Part shown: piece by piece, positions 1 through 8,048 of the stretch
How the letters are laid out: the number at the start of each line of letters is the position of its first letter
How positions within the stretch are numbered: position 1 is the first letter of the stretch
Assembly (NCBI RefSeq): GCF_000696185.1
Contig: NZ_KK853997.1
Location: 5,347,084 to 5,411,083 of the forward strand
Direction: 5' to 3'
Source: Kitasatospora cheerisanensis KCTC 2395
GTDB lineage: Bacteria > Actinomycetota > Actinomycetes > Streptomycetales > Streptomycetaceae
DNA: 64,000 nucleotides
Notes under the pieces: model-generated
Told to the model about the DNA's origin: nothing
The model's input: only the letters and a program-made list of their open reading frames with translations
Databases searched by the model: none
Made by a program: the position numbers and the translations under genes

Positions 1-1786
1 CGATGCGCTCGTACTGCTCCACCTCGGAGGCGGCGGCGCGGAGCACGTCGACCAGCGGGACGGGGCGGGTCCACCGGCGGCCCGGGTCCTCGCCCGCGAG
101 GACGAGGAGGTTCTCGCCGTTGCGGCGCATGCGGGTGGCGAGGTGGTCGAGCTTGAACAGCGAGGCCAGCTGGTCCGGGTCGGCCTCGCGGCTCTCCAGC
201 TCGGAGATCAGCGACAGCTGACGCTGGATCAGGCCCTGGCTGCGGCGCGAGAGGTTGGTGAACATCGCGTTGATGTTGCCTCGCAGCAGCGCCTGCTCGG
301 CGGCCAGTCGGACGGCCTCGCGGTGCACCATGTCGAAGGCGTGCGCCACGTGGCCGATCTCGTCGGCGGAGTCGACGCCGACCGGCTCGACGGTGACGTC
401 GACGTCGTGCGGGTCGCTCTCGGAGAGGGTCTTGACCAGCTCCGGCAGGCGGCGCTCGGCGACGTCCTCGGCGGAGGTCTGCAGGCGGGTCAGCGAGCGC
501 ACCATCGAGCGGGCCACCAGGGCCGCGCCGGCGATGGCGACGATGAGCACCAGGGCGACCAGGGCGGCGTTGATGACGGACTCGGTGTCGACGTCCGACT
601 GCAGCGACTGGGCCTTGCCGTCGAGGACGTCGAGCAGGCTGTTCTCGATGGACTTCTCGGCGTTGACCTTGGCGGTCGACTTGTCGAACCAGTCCTTGTA
701 GGAGGTGTTCTCGGCGGACCGGATGCCGTTGGTGTTCAGCACCGCCTTGGAGAACCGGTCGGCCTCGGCGACCACCTGGTTGTAGCTCATCGCGGCGCGC
801 AGCCCGCGGGCCTCGCTCTCGCCGTAGATGGCGGTGAAGTTGGCGAGCGCGTTGTCCTCGGAGCTCATCAGACGGACGCCGAAGGTCTCGTCCGAGGCCG
901 ACATGTACGGCTCGGTGGGGTTCGCGAGCGCGGCGCTGATCAGCGCGCGCTGCATCGAGGTGTACTCCTTGGCCGAGGAGAACTGGTACAGCGCACGGGT
1001 GGTCTTGATCAGCTCGGTGGAGTTCGAGGTGATCGCGATGTCCTGGGTGGCGCCGATCAGGTCCTTGATGATCACGTCGTAGTTGGTGATCGTGGCCTGG
1101 ATGTTGTCGGGGCTCTTGAACGCGCCGGTGCGGGCCCGGGACAGCGTGTTGAGGTCCTTGCGGACCTGCAGCAGCAGGGTCTTGGAGCCGGCCAGGTCGA
1201 GGTTGTCGAACTTGTCCGCGCTGGCGTTGAAGGTCTTCGACAGCGTGTTGGTCTGCTTGTACGCGTCGGCGATCTCGGGGTCGCTGTCGGCGCTGCCGCC
1301 GGCGGCCAGCGGGCCGGCCGAGATGTCGCGCTCGTACTGCAGGGCGTTGGCCAGTGCGGTGGCGTTGCGGGCGAGCTCGGCCAGGTCGCTCATCTGGGAC
1401 AGCTGGCGGGAGTTCTCCATCGAGGTCTGCACGCGCAGACCGCCCAGCACCAGCGCGACCACCACGGGGAGGAACAGCAGCGCGATCAGGCGGGTGCGGA
1501 TCCGCCAGTTGCGCATGGCGAAGCGGCTCATGCCGGTGGCACGGCGGCGGTTGAGCGTGCCGCGCAGTCTGGCGCGACGGCTCTGCTTGTCGGCCGACGT
1601 GCCGTCCTCCTGCTGGGGCGCACCGGCCCCCGGGGCACTGCTGTCGGCGGCGGCCTCGGCGGGAGCGCCGAACGGCCGCTCGCCTTGGCCGGTCGTCGCC
1701 GGTGCCGCCTGGTGGGCGCCGGCTACGGGCTCCCGCGACTCCGGGTCACCCGCGGCGCCGCTGCCCCTCTTGAAACGTCCCTGCAC
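1..1786 (-). CDS. cvnA1: Conservon sensor histidine kinase CvnA1-like (3' end outside window)
   Basis: About 595 N-terminal residues are visible; the ATPase domain lies beyond base 1. A Ser/Ala/Gly-rich cytoplasmic leader is followed by a basic stretch and a first membrane segment (RTRLIALLFLPVVVALVLGG, about residues 95-115). A long extracellular helical region resembling nitrate-sensor domains comes next, then a second membrane segment (LVALVLIVAIAGAALVA), a HAMP-like region and a dimerisation region with NLSRRSQGL. That order is typical of CvnA proteins, which act with CvnB (roadblock), CvnC (DUF742) and CvnD (GTPase) in signalling; those partners would lie to the left of the window. GTG at 1786 is chosen because an AGAGG lies 11 bases upstream and the encoded start MQGRFKR fits the family. 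Identification as cvnA1 also uses the neighbouring gltX. Sensed signal unknown. Confidence 0.85.
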   Translation of the reverse strand, partial: MQGRFKRGSGAAGDPESREPVAGAHQAAPATTGQGERPFGAPAEAAADSSAPGAGAPQQEDGTSADKQSRRARLRGTLNRRRATGMSRFAMRNWRIRTRLIALLFLPVVVALVLGGLRVQTSMENSRQLSQMSDLAELARNATALANALQYERDISAGPLAAGGSADSDPEIADAYKQTNTLSKTFNASADKFDNLDLAGSKTLLLQVRKDLNTLSRARTGAFKSPDNIQATITNYDVIIKDLIGATQDIAITSNSTELIKTTRALYQFSSAKEYTSMQRALISAALANPTEPYMSASDETFGVRLMSSEDNALANFTAIYGESEARGLRAAMSYNQVVAEADRFSKAVLNTNGIRSAENTSYKDWFDKSTAKVNAEKSIENSLLDVLDGKAQSLQSDVDTESVINAALVALVLIVAIAGAALVARSMVRSLTRLQTSAEDVAERRLPELVKTLSESDPHDVDVTVEPVGVDSADEIGHVAHAFDMVHREAVRLAAEQALLRGNINAMFTNLSRRSQGLIQRQLSLISELESREADPDQLASLFKLDHLATRMRRNGENLLVLAGEDPGRRWTRPVPLVDVLRAAASEVEQYERI

Positions 1787-2107
1787 TGGCGTCGCAACCT
1801 CTGGACCGGGCGCCCGTCCCCGCCGGGCGGAGAGTAGGGCGGTGTCGAGTTTTTCCGTGGCATTCCAGCACAGCGGGGGAAGTCCAACAAGGCCCGTTAC
1901 GACACGGTGTCCTGGGCTACCCACCGCGCGCGGCGACTCACGTTCCGTGTCGCTTCCGGCCCGGAATACGGCTCTTTTCGGACACTCGTCCTAGTCATGT
2001 CAACAAAGAGGAAGATCAGTTTGTGCGGCGAATGTCCGGGATATCCGTAATGACAGATTTTGCCATTGGTCCGGAATCGCCACTTCCGCGCCGTTTGGGA
2101 CCGGAAT

Positions 2108-2123
2108 TGTGAGCAAACTCACA
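2108..2123. promoter_or_regulatory. Perfect Crp-like palindrome TGTGA-N6-TCACA
   Basis: TGTGAGCAAACTCACA has 6-base inverted arms (TGTGAG/CTCACA) and matches the cAMP-receptor-protein half-site pattern, which Streptomyces Crp also recognises. It sits in the 464-base gap between the minus-strand kinase (start 1786) and the small gene at 2251, about 130 bases before the latter. The rest of the gap (1787-2250) holds no gene or hairpin I can support. Crp binding is inference from the pattern. Confidence 0.5.
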
Positions 2124-2250
2124 GCTCAATGTGTAGCTTTGGTCACGGCCGCTGTGGAATGGGCTCCCTAACCTGGCAGGGTTGACCGGAGCCTGCCCAG
2201 CGGCGGGCCCGCGCAAAAGTCCGTTCGAGCGAAACAAGGTGCTGACGCAA

Positions 2251-2451
2251 ATGTCCGAGACGACCAAGGCCACCCGTTCCACGGCCAACCCGCGCCGCAC
2301 CACGCTGGCCTCCGTCGCGGACTTCGCCGAGCTGCCCGGCTTCGGCGACCGCACCCCCCGCGCCTATGCCGCCGAGCTGCCCGCCGCCACCGCCAACCCG
2401 CGCCGCACCGTCCTGATGACGGCCCCGGCGACCCGCCTGCCGCAGGACTGA
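2251..2451 (+). CDS. Small unknown protein with duplicated TANPRRT motif
   Basis: A 66-residue protein starting at ATG 2251 with an AAGGTG ribosome-binding site 8 bases upstream. I do not recognise a family. The sequence is Thr/Ala/Pro/Arg-rich with no membrane segment or signal peptide. The motif TANPRRT appears twice, at about residues 12-18 and 47-53, flanking a more acidic middle that contains ELPGFGDRTPRAY. Third-position G/C is high like its neighbours, so it looks native. It could be a small regulatory or disordered protein. No modifying enzyme lies nearby that would argue for a RiPP precursor. It is probably separate from the gene at 2555, whose start lies about 100 bases downstream. 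Confidence 0.6.
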   Translation: MSETTKATRSTANPRRTTLASVADFAELPGFGDRTPRAYAAELPAATANPRRTVLMTAPATRLPQD

Positions 2452-2554
2452 ACCCCGCGCCGATAACCTGGTGGCACAGCCGGGCCCGGTACTGCGGGCT
2501 CGGCAACCGCCCGGGAGCGTCCGGGCGGCCGACGAACCGAGAGGTTGCAGGGCT

Positions 2555-3352
2555 GTGCGTATCGCCAGGTTCTCCGTACGTGAAGGGAGCCCCGCGGCGG
2601 GCTCGGTCTCCTTCGGAATCATCGAGGGGGACGCCGCACAACCCGAATCGCTGGTGGTGCACACCCTCGCCGGACACCCCTTCGGCACCCCCCAGCCGAC
2701 CGGTGAGACCCACCGCCTGCAGGACGTCCGCCTGCTGGCCCCGATGCTGCCCAGCAAGATCGTGGCGGTCGGCCGCAACTACGCCGCGCACGCCGCCGAG
2801 CTCGGCAACGACGTCCCGGCCGTGCCGCTGACGTTCTTCAAGCCCTCCACCGCCGTCATCGGCCCCACCGAGTCCATCGCGTACCCGCCGTTCTCCGAGG
2901 ACGTCCAGTACGAGGCCGAACTCGCCGTGGTGATCGGCCGGATGTGCCGCGAGGTGCCGCTCGACCGCGTCCCCGAAGTGATCTTCGGCTACACCTGCGC
3001 CAACGACGTGACCGCCCGCGACGTGCAGCAGCGCGAGGGCCAGTGGGCCCGCGCCAAGGGCTTCGACACCTCCTGCCCGCTCGGCCCGTGGATCGAGACC
3101 GACCTCGACCCCGCCGACCTGGCCGTCACCTGCACCGTCAACGGCGAGACCCGGCAGTCCGGCCGCACCTCCCAGATGGTCCGCTCGGTCGCCGAACTGG
3201 TCGCGCACATCTCCGAGGCGATGACCCTGCTCCCGGGCGACGTCATCCTCACCGGCACCCCCGCGGGTGTCGGCCCCCTGAACATCGGCGACGAGGTCGC
3301 CGTCTCCGTCGAAGGCATCGGCACCCTCGCCAACAAGGTCGTCAAGCGATGA
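2555..3352 (+). CDS. Fumarylacetoacetate hydrolase family protein
   Basis: 265 residues, normal for the short bacterial FAH family. The N-terminal lid region is followed by the catalytic fold: KIVAVGRNYAAHAAELG opens the fold, EAELAVVIG and GYTCANDVTARD carry the metal-binding acidic residues, and GDVILTGTPAGVG is the family C-terminal signature. The family hydrolyses or decarboxylates beta-diketo acids such as 2-hydroxyhepta-2,4-diene-1,7-dioate or oxaloacetate; the substrate here is not decidable. GTG 2555 is chosen because GAGAGG lies upstream and MRIARFSV fits family N-termini; longer in-frame reading to 2471 is unlikely. The stop overlaps an ATG (3349) of the gltX frame, so the two genes are probably co-transcribed. 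Confidence 0.9.
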   Translation: MRIARFSVREGSPAAGSVSFGIIEGDAAQPESLVVHTLAGHPFGTPQPTGETHRLQDVRLLAPMLPSKIVAVGRNYAAHAAELGNDVPAVPLTFFKPSTAVIGPTESIAYPPFSEDVQYEAELAVVIGRMCREVPLDRVPEVIFGYTCANDVTARDVQQREGQWARAKGFDTSCPLGPWIETDLDPADLAVTCTVNGETRQSGRTSQMVRSVAELVAHISEAMTLLPGDVILTGTPAGVGPLNIGDEVAVSVEGIGTLANKVVKR

Positions 3353-3366
3353 AGGATGCAGTAACC

Positions 3367-4866
3367 GTGGCTGACAAGAACCCCGACGTCCGGGTCCGCT
3401 TCTGCCCCTCCCCGACCGGGAACCCGCACGTCGGCCTGGTCCGCACGGCCCTCTTCAACTGGGCCTACGCCCGCCACAACGGCGGCACCCTGGTGTTCCG
3501 GATCGAGGACACCGACGCCGCCCGCGACTCCGAGGAGTCGTACAACCAGCTGCTCGACGCGATGCGCTGGCTCGGCTTCGACTGGGACGAGGGCCCCGAG
3601 GTCGGCGGCCCGCACGCCCCCTACCGCCAGTCGCAGCGGATGGACATCTACGCGGACGTCGCCAAGCGCCTGCAGGAGGCCGGCCACGCCTACCCCTGCT
3701 ACTGCACCACCGAGGAGCTCGACGCCCGCCGCGAGGCCGCCCGCGCCGCCGGCAAGCCCTCCGGCTATGACGGCCACTGCCGCGAACTGACGGCCGACCA
3801 GGTCGCCGTGTACGAGCAGGAGGGCCGCAAGCCGATCCTGCGCTTCCGGATGCCCGACACCACGCTCGCCTTCGACGACCTGGTCCGCGGCCCGATCTCC
3901 TTCGACCCGAAGGACGTCCCCGACTACGGCATCGTCCGGGCCAACGGCGCCCCGCTGTACACCCTGGTCAACCCGGTCGACGACGCCCTGATGGAGATCA
4001 CCCACGTGCTCCGCGGCGAGGACCTGCTGTCCTCGACGCCCCGTCAGATCGCCCTCTACGCCGCCCTCGCGGACATCGGCGTCGGCAACGGCACCACCCC
4101 GCGCTTCGGCCACCTCCCGTACGTCATGGGCGAGGGCAACAAGAAGCTCTCCAAGCGCGACCCGCAGGCCTCGCTCAACCTGTACCGCGAGCGCGGCTTC
4201 CTGCCCGAGGGCCTGCTCAACTACCTGGCCCTGCTGGGCTGGTCGCTCGCCGACGACCGCGACATCTTCGACATCGACGAGATGGTCGCCGCCTTCGACA
4301 TCGACGACGTCAACGGCAACCCGGCCCGCTTCGACCTGAAGAAGGCCGAGCACCTGAACGCCGAGCACGTCCGCCGCCTCGCCCCCGAGGAGTTCGTCAA
4401 GCGCCTGGTGCCGTACCTGCAGGCCGCCGAGCTGCTCCCGGCCGAGCCGACCGAGGGGCAGCTCGACCTGCTCGCCAAGGTCGCCCCGCTCACCCAGGAG
4501 CGGATGGTCGTCCTCTCCGAGATCGTCACCATGGCCGGCTTCCTGTTCGTCGCCCCCGCCGACTTCGCCGTCGACCCGGAGGACGCCGCCAAGGTGCTCA
4601 CCGCGGACGCCCGCCCGGTGATCGAAGCCTCCGTCAAGGCGCTCACCGAGCTGGCGGACTTCACCCCCGAGCCGATCCAGGCCGCGCTCCGCGAGGCCCT
4701 GGTCGAGGGCCTGGGCATCAAGCCCAAGTTCGCGTTCACCCCGCTCCGCGTCGCGGTGACCGGCCGCCGGGTCTCGCCGCCGCTGTTCGAGTCCATGGAG
4801 CTGCTGGGCCGCGAGGAGACGCTGCGCCGCCTGCTCGCCGCCCTGGAGCTGCTCCCGGCCTCCTGA
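3367..4866 (+). CDS. gltX: Glutamate--tRNA ligase
   Basis: 499 residues. It attaches glutamate to tRNA-Glu in the cytoplasm. The class I HIGH motif appears as PSPTGNPHVGLVRTALFNWA near the N-terminus, RIEDTDAARDSEES follows, and the KMSKS-type loop is GNKKLSKRD (about residue 260). The C-terminal all-helical anticodon-binding region is complete. GTG 3367 has AAGGA 10 bases upstream; ATG 3349, overlapping the upstream stop, is an alternative adding six residues. Actinobacteria of this group are thought to lack a glutaminyl-tRNA synthetase and to use GatCAB, so the enzyme is probably non-discriminating and also mischarges tRNA-Gln. The tRNA-Gln and tRNA-Glu genes directly downstream would then all be its substrates. 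Confidence 0.97.
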   Translation: MADKNPDVRVRFCPSPTGNPHVGLVRTALFNWAYARHNGGTLVFRIEDTDAARDSEESYNQLLDAMRWLGFDWDEGPEVGGPHAPYRQSQRMDIYADVAKRLQEAGHAYPCYCTTEELDARREAARAAGKPSGYDGHCRELTADQVAVYEQEGRKPILRFRMPDTTLAFDDLVRGPISFDPKDVPDYGIVRANGAPLYTLVNPVDDALMEITHVLRGEDLLSSTPRQIALYAALADIGVGNGTTPRFGHLPYVMGEGNKKLSKRDPQASLNLYRERGFLPEGLLNYLALLGWSLADDRDIFDIDEMVAAFDIDDVNGNPARFDLKKAEHLNAEHVRRLAPEEFVKRLVPYLQAAELLPAEPTEGQLDLLAKVAPLTQERMVVLSEIVTMAGFLFVAPADFAVDPEDAAKVLTADARPVIEASVKALTELADFTPEPIQAALREALVEGLGIKPKFAFTPLRVAVTGRRVSPPLFESMELLGREETLRRLLAALELLPAS

Positions 4867-4904
4867 GCCCCCCGCGGCCCGTCGGGGCCGCGTCCGACCC
4901 CCTC

Positions 4905-4931
4905 GCGGGCCAGGTCCCTGACCTGGCCCGC
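4905..4931 (+). terminator. Hairpin terminator after gltX
   Basis: GCGGGCCAGGT (4905-4915) pairs perfectly with ACCTGGCCCGC (4921-4931) around a 5-base loop. It is preceded by a weaker 8-bp hairpin (4873-4880 with 4885-4892). There is no U tract, as is common for Streptomyces terminators. It separates gltX from the tRNA promoter. Confidence 0.6.
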
Positions 4932-4964
4932 AGGTGTCCGGGGCACTGCCTGCGGTTATCGATT

Positions 4965-4993
4965 TTGGAGCCGGGCGGGGCGTCGGGTAATGT
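4965..4993 (+). promoter_or_regulatory. Promoter of the tRNA cluster
   Basis: TTGGAG (4965-4970) and TAATGT (4988-4993) are spaced by exactly 17 bases, a good vegetative-sigma promoter. Transcription would start near 5000, about 65 bases before the first tRNA gene, giving a short leader that contains a CCCCAAGGGG palindrome. Confidence 0.6.
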
Positions 4994-5063
4994 TCTTTCT
5001 GCGCCGCCCGGGCAGGGAGGCGCAAGACACCGAGGAAGACCCCCAAGGGGGGTTGAACTCTGG

Positions 5064-5135
5064 TGGGGTATGGTGTAATTGGCAGCACGACTGATTCTGG
5101 TTCAGTTAGTCTAGGTTCGAGTCCTGGTACCCCAG
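5064..5135 (+). tRNA. tRNA-Gln (anticodon CTG), copy 1
   Basis: 72 bases. Acceptor TGGGGTA pairs with TACCCCA, with a G discriminator. The anticodon stem ACTGA/TCAGT encloses loop TTCTGGT, so the anticodon is CTG. The T arm GTTCGAGTC is intact. CCA is not encoded. Confidence 0.97.
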
Positions 5136-5157
5136 CGCAGCACGCAAGTGATGCAAA

Positions 5158-5230
5158 GCCCCCGTTGTGTAGCGGCCTAGCACGCCGCCCTCTCAAGGCG
5201 GTAGCGCCGGTTCGAATCCGGTCGGGGGTA
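5158..5230 (+). tRNA. tRNA-Glu (anticodon CTC), copy 1
   Basis: 73 bases with acceptor GCCCCCG/CGGGGGT. The anticodon stem CCGCC/GGCGG encloses loop CTCTCAA, so the anticodon is CTC. The T arm GTTCGAATC is intact. CCA is not encoded. It is identical to the next two copies. Confidence 0.97.
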
Positions 5231-5265
5231 CGCAATTCTTGACAATTGCAGAATGAATGAGACAA

Positions 5266-5338
5266 GCCCCCGTTGTGTAGCGGCCTAGCACGCCGCCCTC
5301 TCAAGGCGGTAGCGCCGGTTCGAATCCGGTCGGGGGTA
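5266..5338 (+). tRNA. tRNA-Glu (anticodon CTC), copy 2
   Basis: Identical over all 73 bases to the copy at 5158. The 35-base spacer between them contains a TTGACAATTG stretch but no convincing separate promoter. Confidence 0.97.
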
Positions 5339-5353
5339 CTCATTCAAGCTAGG

Positions 5354-5426
5354 GCCCCCGTTGTGTAGCGGCCTAGCACGCCGCCCTCTCAAGGCGGTAG
5401 CGCCGGTTCGAATCCGGTCGGGGGTA
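5354..5426 (+). tRNA. tRNA-Glu (anticodon CTC), copy 3
   Basis: Third identical 73-base copy, only 15 bases after copy 2 and 4 bases before the second tRNA-Gln. The tight spacing indicates one precursor transcript that is cut into mature tRNAs. Confidence 0.97.
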
Positions 5427-5430
5427 CTTA

Positions 5431-5502
5431 TGGGGTATGGTGTAATTGGCAGCACGAGTGATTCTGGTTCATTTAGTCTAGGTTCGAGTCCTGGTACCCC
5501 AG
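5431..5502 (+). tRNA. tRNA-Gln (anticodon CTG), copy 2 with altered anticodon stem
   Basis: 72 bases. It differs from copy 1 at two positions, both in the anticodon stem: AGTGA/TCATT instead of ACTGA/TCAGT. This turns a C:G pair into a G:U wobble while keeping the stem pairable and leaving the CTG anticodon unchanged. The rest of the molecule is identical, so it should be functional. Confidence 0.95.
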
Positions 5503-5521
5503 CCAAAACGCTCAGAGAAAC

Positions 5522-5548
5522 GAGCTCCGGGAAACCGGGGCTCTTTTT
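5522..5548 (+). terminator. Intrinsic terminator of the tRNA cluster
   Basis: A 9-bp stem GAGCTCCGG/CCGGGGCTC (one G:U pair) with a GAAA tetraloop is followed directly by TTTTT (5544-5548). It lies 19 bases after the last tRNA. Confidence 0.9.
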
Positions 5549-5673
5549 GCTTTTCCGGCCCGGTGTCCGCCGCTGCTCAACCGCCCTGCGCACCACGGCA
5601 CTTGGGTCCGCCCCCGGACGCGCGTGCGCCCCGGCCGGGCGGCCGGGGGCGGGTGCTGGACGTGCGGGGGGAG

Positions 5674-6387
5674 TCAGCTGCGGCGCAGGGCCTCGGTGAG
5701 GCGGTTCGCGGCCTCGATGATGGCCTGCGCGTGCAGGCGGCCCGGGTGCCGGGTGAGGCGCTCGATCGGGCCGGAGACGGAGACGGCGGCGACGACGCGG
5801 TTGGACGGGCCGCGGACCGGGGCGGAGACCGAGGCCACGCCGGGCTCGCGCTCGCCGATGGACTGGGCCCAGCCGCGGCGGCGCACGCCGCTGAGCGCGG
5901 TGGCGGTGAACCGGGCGCCCTGGAGGCCGCGGTGCAGGCGCTCCGGCTCCTCCCAGGCGAGCAGGACCTGCGCGGCCGAGCCGGCCTTCATCGGCAGCGT
6001 GGAGCCGACCGGCACGGTGTCCCGCAGGCCGGAGAGGCGCTCGGCGGCGGCCACGCAGATCCGCATCTCGCCCTGGCGGCGGTACAGCTGGGCGCTCTCG
6101 CCCGTCACGTCGCGCAGGTGCGTGAGCACCGGCCCGGCGGCGGCGAGCAGCCGGTCCTCGCCCGCGGCGGCGGAGAGTTCGGCGAGCCGGGGGCCGAGGA
6201 TGAACCGGCCCTGCATGTCCCTGGTGACCAGGCGGTGGTGTTCGAGTGCGACGGCGAGTCGGTGGGCGGTGGGCCGGGCCAGACCGGTGGCGGCGACCAG
6301 CCCCGCCAGCGTGGCGGGGCCCGACTCCAGTGCGCTCAGCACCAGAGCGGCCTTGTCGAGAACGCCGACGCCGCTAGTGTTGTCCAT
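5674..6387 (-). CDS. ndgR: IclR-family regulator NdgR (leucine and amino-acid control)
   Basis: 237 residues starting MDNTSGVGVLDKAALVL. An N-terminal winged helix-turn-helix (ATLAGLVAATGLARPTAHRL, about residues 24-43) precedes the IclR effector-binding domain (VGSTLPMKAGSAAQVLLAW ... VRGPSNRVVAAVSVSGP). It is divergent from leuCD, the arrangement known for S. coelicolor NdgR and S. clavuligerus AreB, which control leuCD and other amino-acid and antibiotic genes. ATG 6387 is preferred to an upstream ATG at 6408 because it matches the conserved N-terminus. Autoregulation through the shared 233-base intergenic region is likely from the family. Confidence 0.93.
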   Translation of the reverse strand: MDNTSGVGVLDKAALVLSALESGPATLAGLVAATGLARPTAHRLAVALEHHRLVTRDMQGRFILGPRLAELSAAAGEDRLLAAAGPVLTHLRDVTGESAQLYRRQGEMRICVAAAERLSGLRDTVPVGSTLPMKAGSAAQVLLAWEEPERLHRGLQGARFTATALSGVRRRGWAQSIGEREPGVASVSAPVRGPSNRVVAAVSVSGPIERLTRHPGRLHAQAIIEAANRLTEALRRS

Positions 6388-6418
6388 GTCTCGATACTGC
6401 AGTCTCAATCAGCGAGAC
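6388..6418. promoter_or_regulatory. Inverted repeats between ndgR and leuC (candidate NdgR operator)
   Basis: GTCTCG (6388-6393) and CGAGAC (6413-6418) form an outer inverted repeat. A nearer GTCTC (6402-6406) also pairs with GAGAC (6414-6418), and ACTGCAGT (6396-6403) is a palindrome. They abut the ndgR start codon and lie about 200 bases before leuC. The repeats are seen directly; NdgR binding is inference from position. Confidence 0.45.
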
Positions 6419-6620
6419 GCAAGTTCAATCTTCCGAGAAAAGCGCCACTCTTGGTGTCAGCAGCCCGGGAGAACACCAGGGCGGAGCCCCACCACGGTGT
6501 CCGCATGCTGGACAGTCCGGCGGGCAGGTCGCGATGCCGAGCGAGCCTCACAGGGCGGCACGGGACAAGACCTCGACGATCACGAGAAGGCCGGCAGAGC
6601 GGCCGGCTGGAGGGAATCCG

Positions 6621-8045
6621 ATGGGACGGACACTCGCAGAGAAGGTCTGGGACGACCACGTCGTCCGGCGCGCCGAGGGCGAGCCCGACCTGCTCTACAT
6701 CGACCTGCACCTGCTGCACGAGGTGACCAGCCCGCAGGCCTTCGACGGTCTCCGGCTCTCCGGCCGGAAGGTGCGCCGCACCGACCTGACGATCGCCACC
6801 GAGGACCACAACACCCCCACCCTCGACATCGACAAGCCGATCGCCGACCCGGTCTCCCGGGTCCAGCTGGAGACGCTGCGCAAGAACGCCGAGGAGTTCG
6901 GCGTGCGCATCCACTCGCTGGGCGACGTCGAGCAGGGCGTCGTGCACGTGGTCGGCCCGCAGCTGGGCCTGACCCAGCCGGGCATGACCGTGGTGTGCGG
7001 CGACTCCCACACCTCCACCCACGGCGCCTTCGGCGCACTGGCGTTCGGCATCGGCACCAGCCAGGTCGAGCACGTGCTGGCCACCCAGACGCTGCCGCTG
7101 GCCCCGTTCCGGACGATGGCGATCACCGTCGAGGGCGAACTGCCCGAGGGCGTCACCGCCAAGGACCTGATCCTGGCCGTGATCACGAAGATCGGCACCG
7201 GCGGCGGCCAGGGCTACGTCCTGGAGTACCGCGGCTCGGCGATCCGCAGCCTCTCCATGGAGGCCCGGATGACGATCTGCAACATGTCCATCGAGGCGGG
7301 CGCCCGGGCCGGCATGATCGCCCCGGACCGCACCACCTTCGACTACCTGCAGGGCCGCCCGCACGCCCCGCAGGGCGAGGACTGGGACGCCGCGGTCGCC
7401 TACTGGGAGACCCTGGCCACCGACGAGGACGCGGTGTTCGACGCCGAGGTCTTCATCGACGCCGCCGAGCTGACCCCGTTCGTCACCTGGGGCACCAACC
7501 CCGGTCAGGGCGCGCCGCTGGGCGCCAACGTGCCGGACCCGGCCGACTTCGAGGACCCGCAGGAGCGGGTCGCCGCCGAGAACGCCCTGAAGTACATGGG
7601 CCTGGAGGCCGGCACCCCGCTGCGCGAGGTCCAGGTCGACGCGGTCTTCGTGGGCTCCTGCACCAACGGCCGGATCGAGGACCTGCGCGCCGCCGCTGCC
7701 GTCCTGGAGGGTCGTCAGATCGCGGACAGTGTAAGGATGCTGGTCGTCCCGGGCTCGGTCCGGGTCGCCCTGCAGGCCGTCGAGGAGGGCCTCGACAAGG
7801 TGTTCACCGCCGCGGGCGCCGAGTGGCGGCACGCCGGCTGCTCGATGTGCCTGGGCATGAACCCCGACCAGCTGGCCCCGGGCGAGCGCTGCGCGTCCAC
7901 CTCGAACCGCAACTTCGAGGGCCGGCAGGGCAAGGGCGGCCGCACCCACCTGGTGTCCCCCCAGGTCGCCGCCGCCACCGCGCTGCTGGGCCGCCTGGCC
8001 GCGCCGTCCGACCTGTCCGACCGCGTCGTTCCCGTGGAGGCCTGA
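6621..8045 (+). CDS. leuC: 3-isopropylmalate dehydratase large subunit
   Basis: 474 residues. With LeuD it isomerises 2-isopropylmalate to 3-isopropylmalate in leucine synthesis. The aconitase-fold [4Fe-4S] ligands are visible: Cys in VGSCTNGRIEDL (about residue 347) and the pair in HAGCSMCLGMNPD (about 409 and 412). GDSHTSTHGAFG is a further family signature, and the C-terminus carries TSNRNFEGRQG. ATG 6621 follows a strong GGAGGGA site. leuD begins 3 bases after the stop. Expression is probably controlled by the divergent ndgR. Confidence 0.97.
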   Translation: MGRTLAEKVWDDHVVRRAEGEPDLLYIDLHLLHEVTSPQAFDGLRLSGRKVRRTDLTIATEDHNTPTLDIDKPIADPVSRVQLETLRKNAEEFGVRIHSLGDVEQGVVHVVGPQLGLTQPGMTVVCGDSHTSTHGAFGALAFGIGTSQVEHVLATQTLPLAPFRTMAITVEGELPEGVTAKDLILAVITKIGTGGGQGYVLEYRGSAIRSLSMEARMTICNMSIEAGARAGMIAPDRTTFDYLQGRPHAPQGEDWDAAVAYWETLATDEDAVFDAEVFIDAAELTPFVTWGTNPGQGAPLGANVPDPADFEDPQERVAAENALKYMGLEAGTPLREVQVDAVFVGSCTNGRIEDLRAAAAVLEGRQIADSVRMLVVPGSVRVALQAVEEGLDKVFTAAGAEWRHAGCSMCLGMNPDQLAPGERCASTSNRNFEGRQGKGGRTHLVSPQVAAATALLGRLAAPSDLSDRVVPVEA

Positions 8046-8048
8046 GCC

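Noticed and set aside
143..1837. Long plus-strand open frame of 564 codons opposite the sensor kinase
   Set aside because: It is the mirror of a strongly conserved minus-strand protein in high-G+C DNA and has no recognisable domain.
2989..5343. 784-codon minus-strand frame across gltX and the tRNAs
   Set aside because: It crosses intact tRNA genes and gltX; the composition is that of a shadow frame.
5158..5426. CRISPR-like spaced repeats
   Set aside because: The repeated unit is a complete tRNA-Glu gene.
5064..5502. Integration site of a mobile element at the tRNA cluster
   Set aside because: All five tRNAs are intact, with no integrase and no duplicated 3' ends next to them beyond the natural tandem copies.
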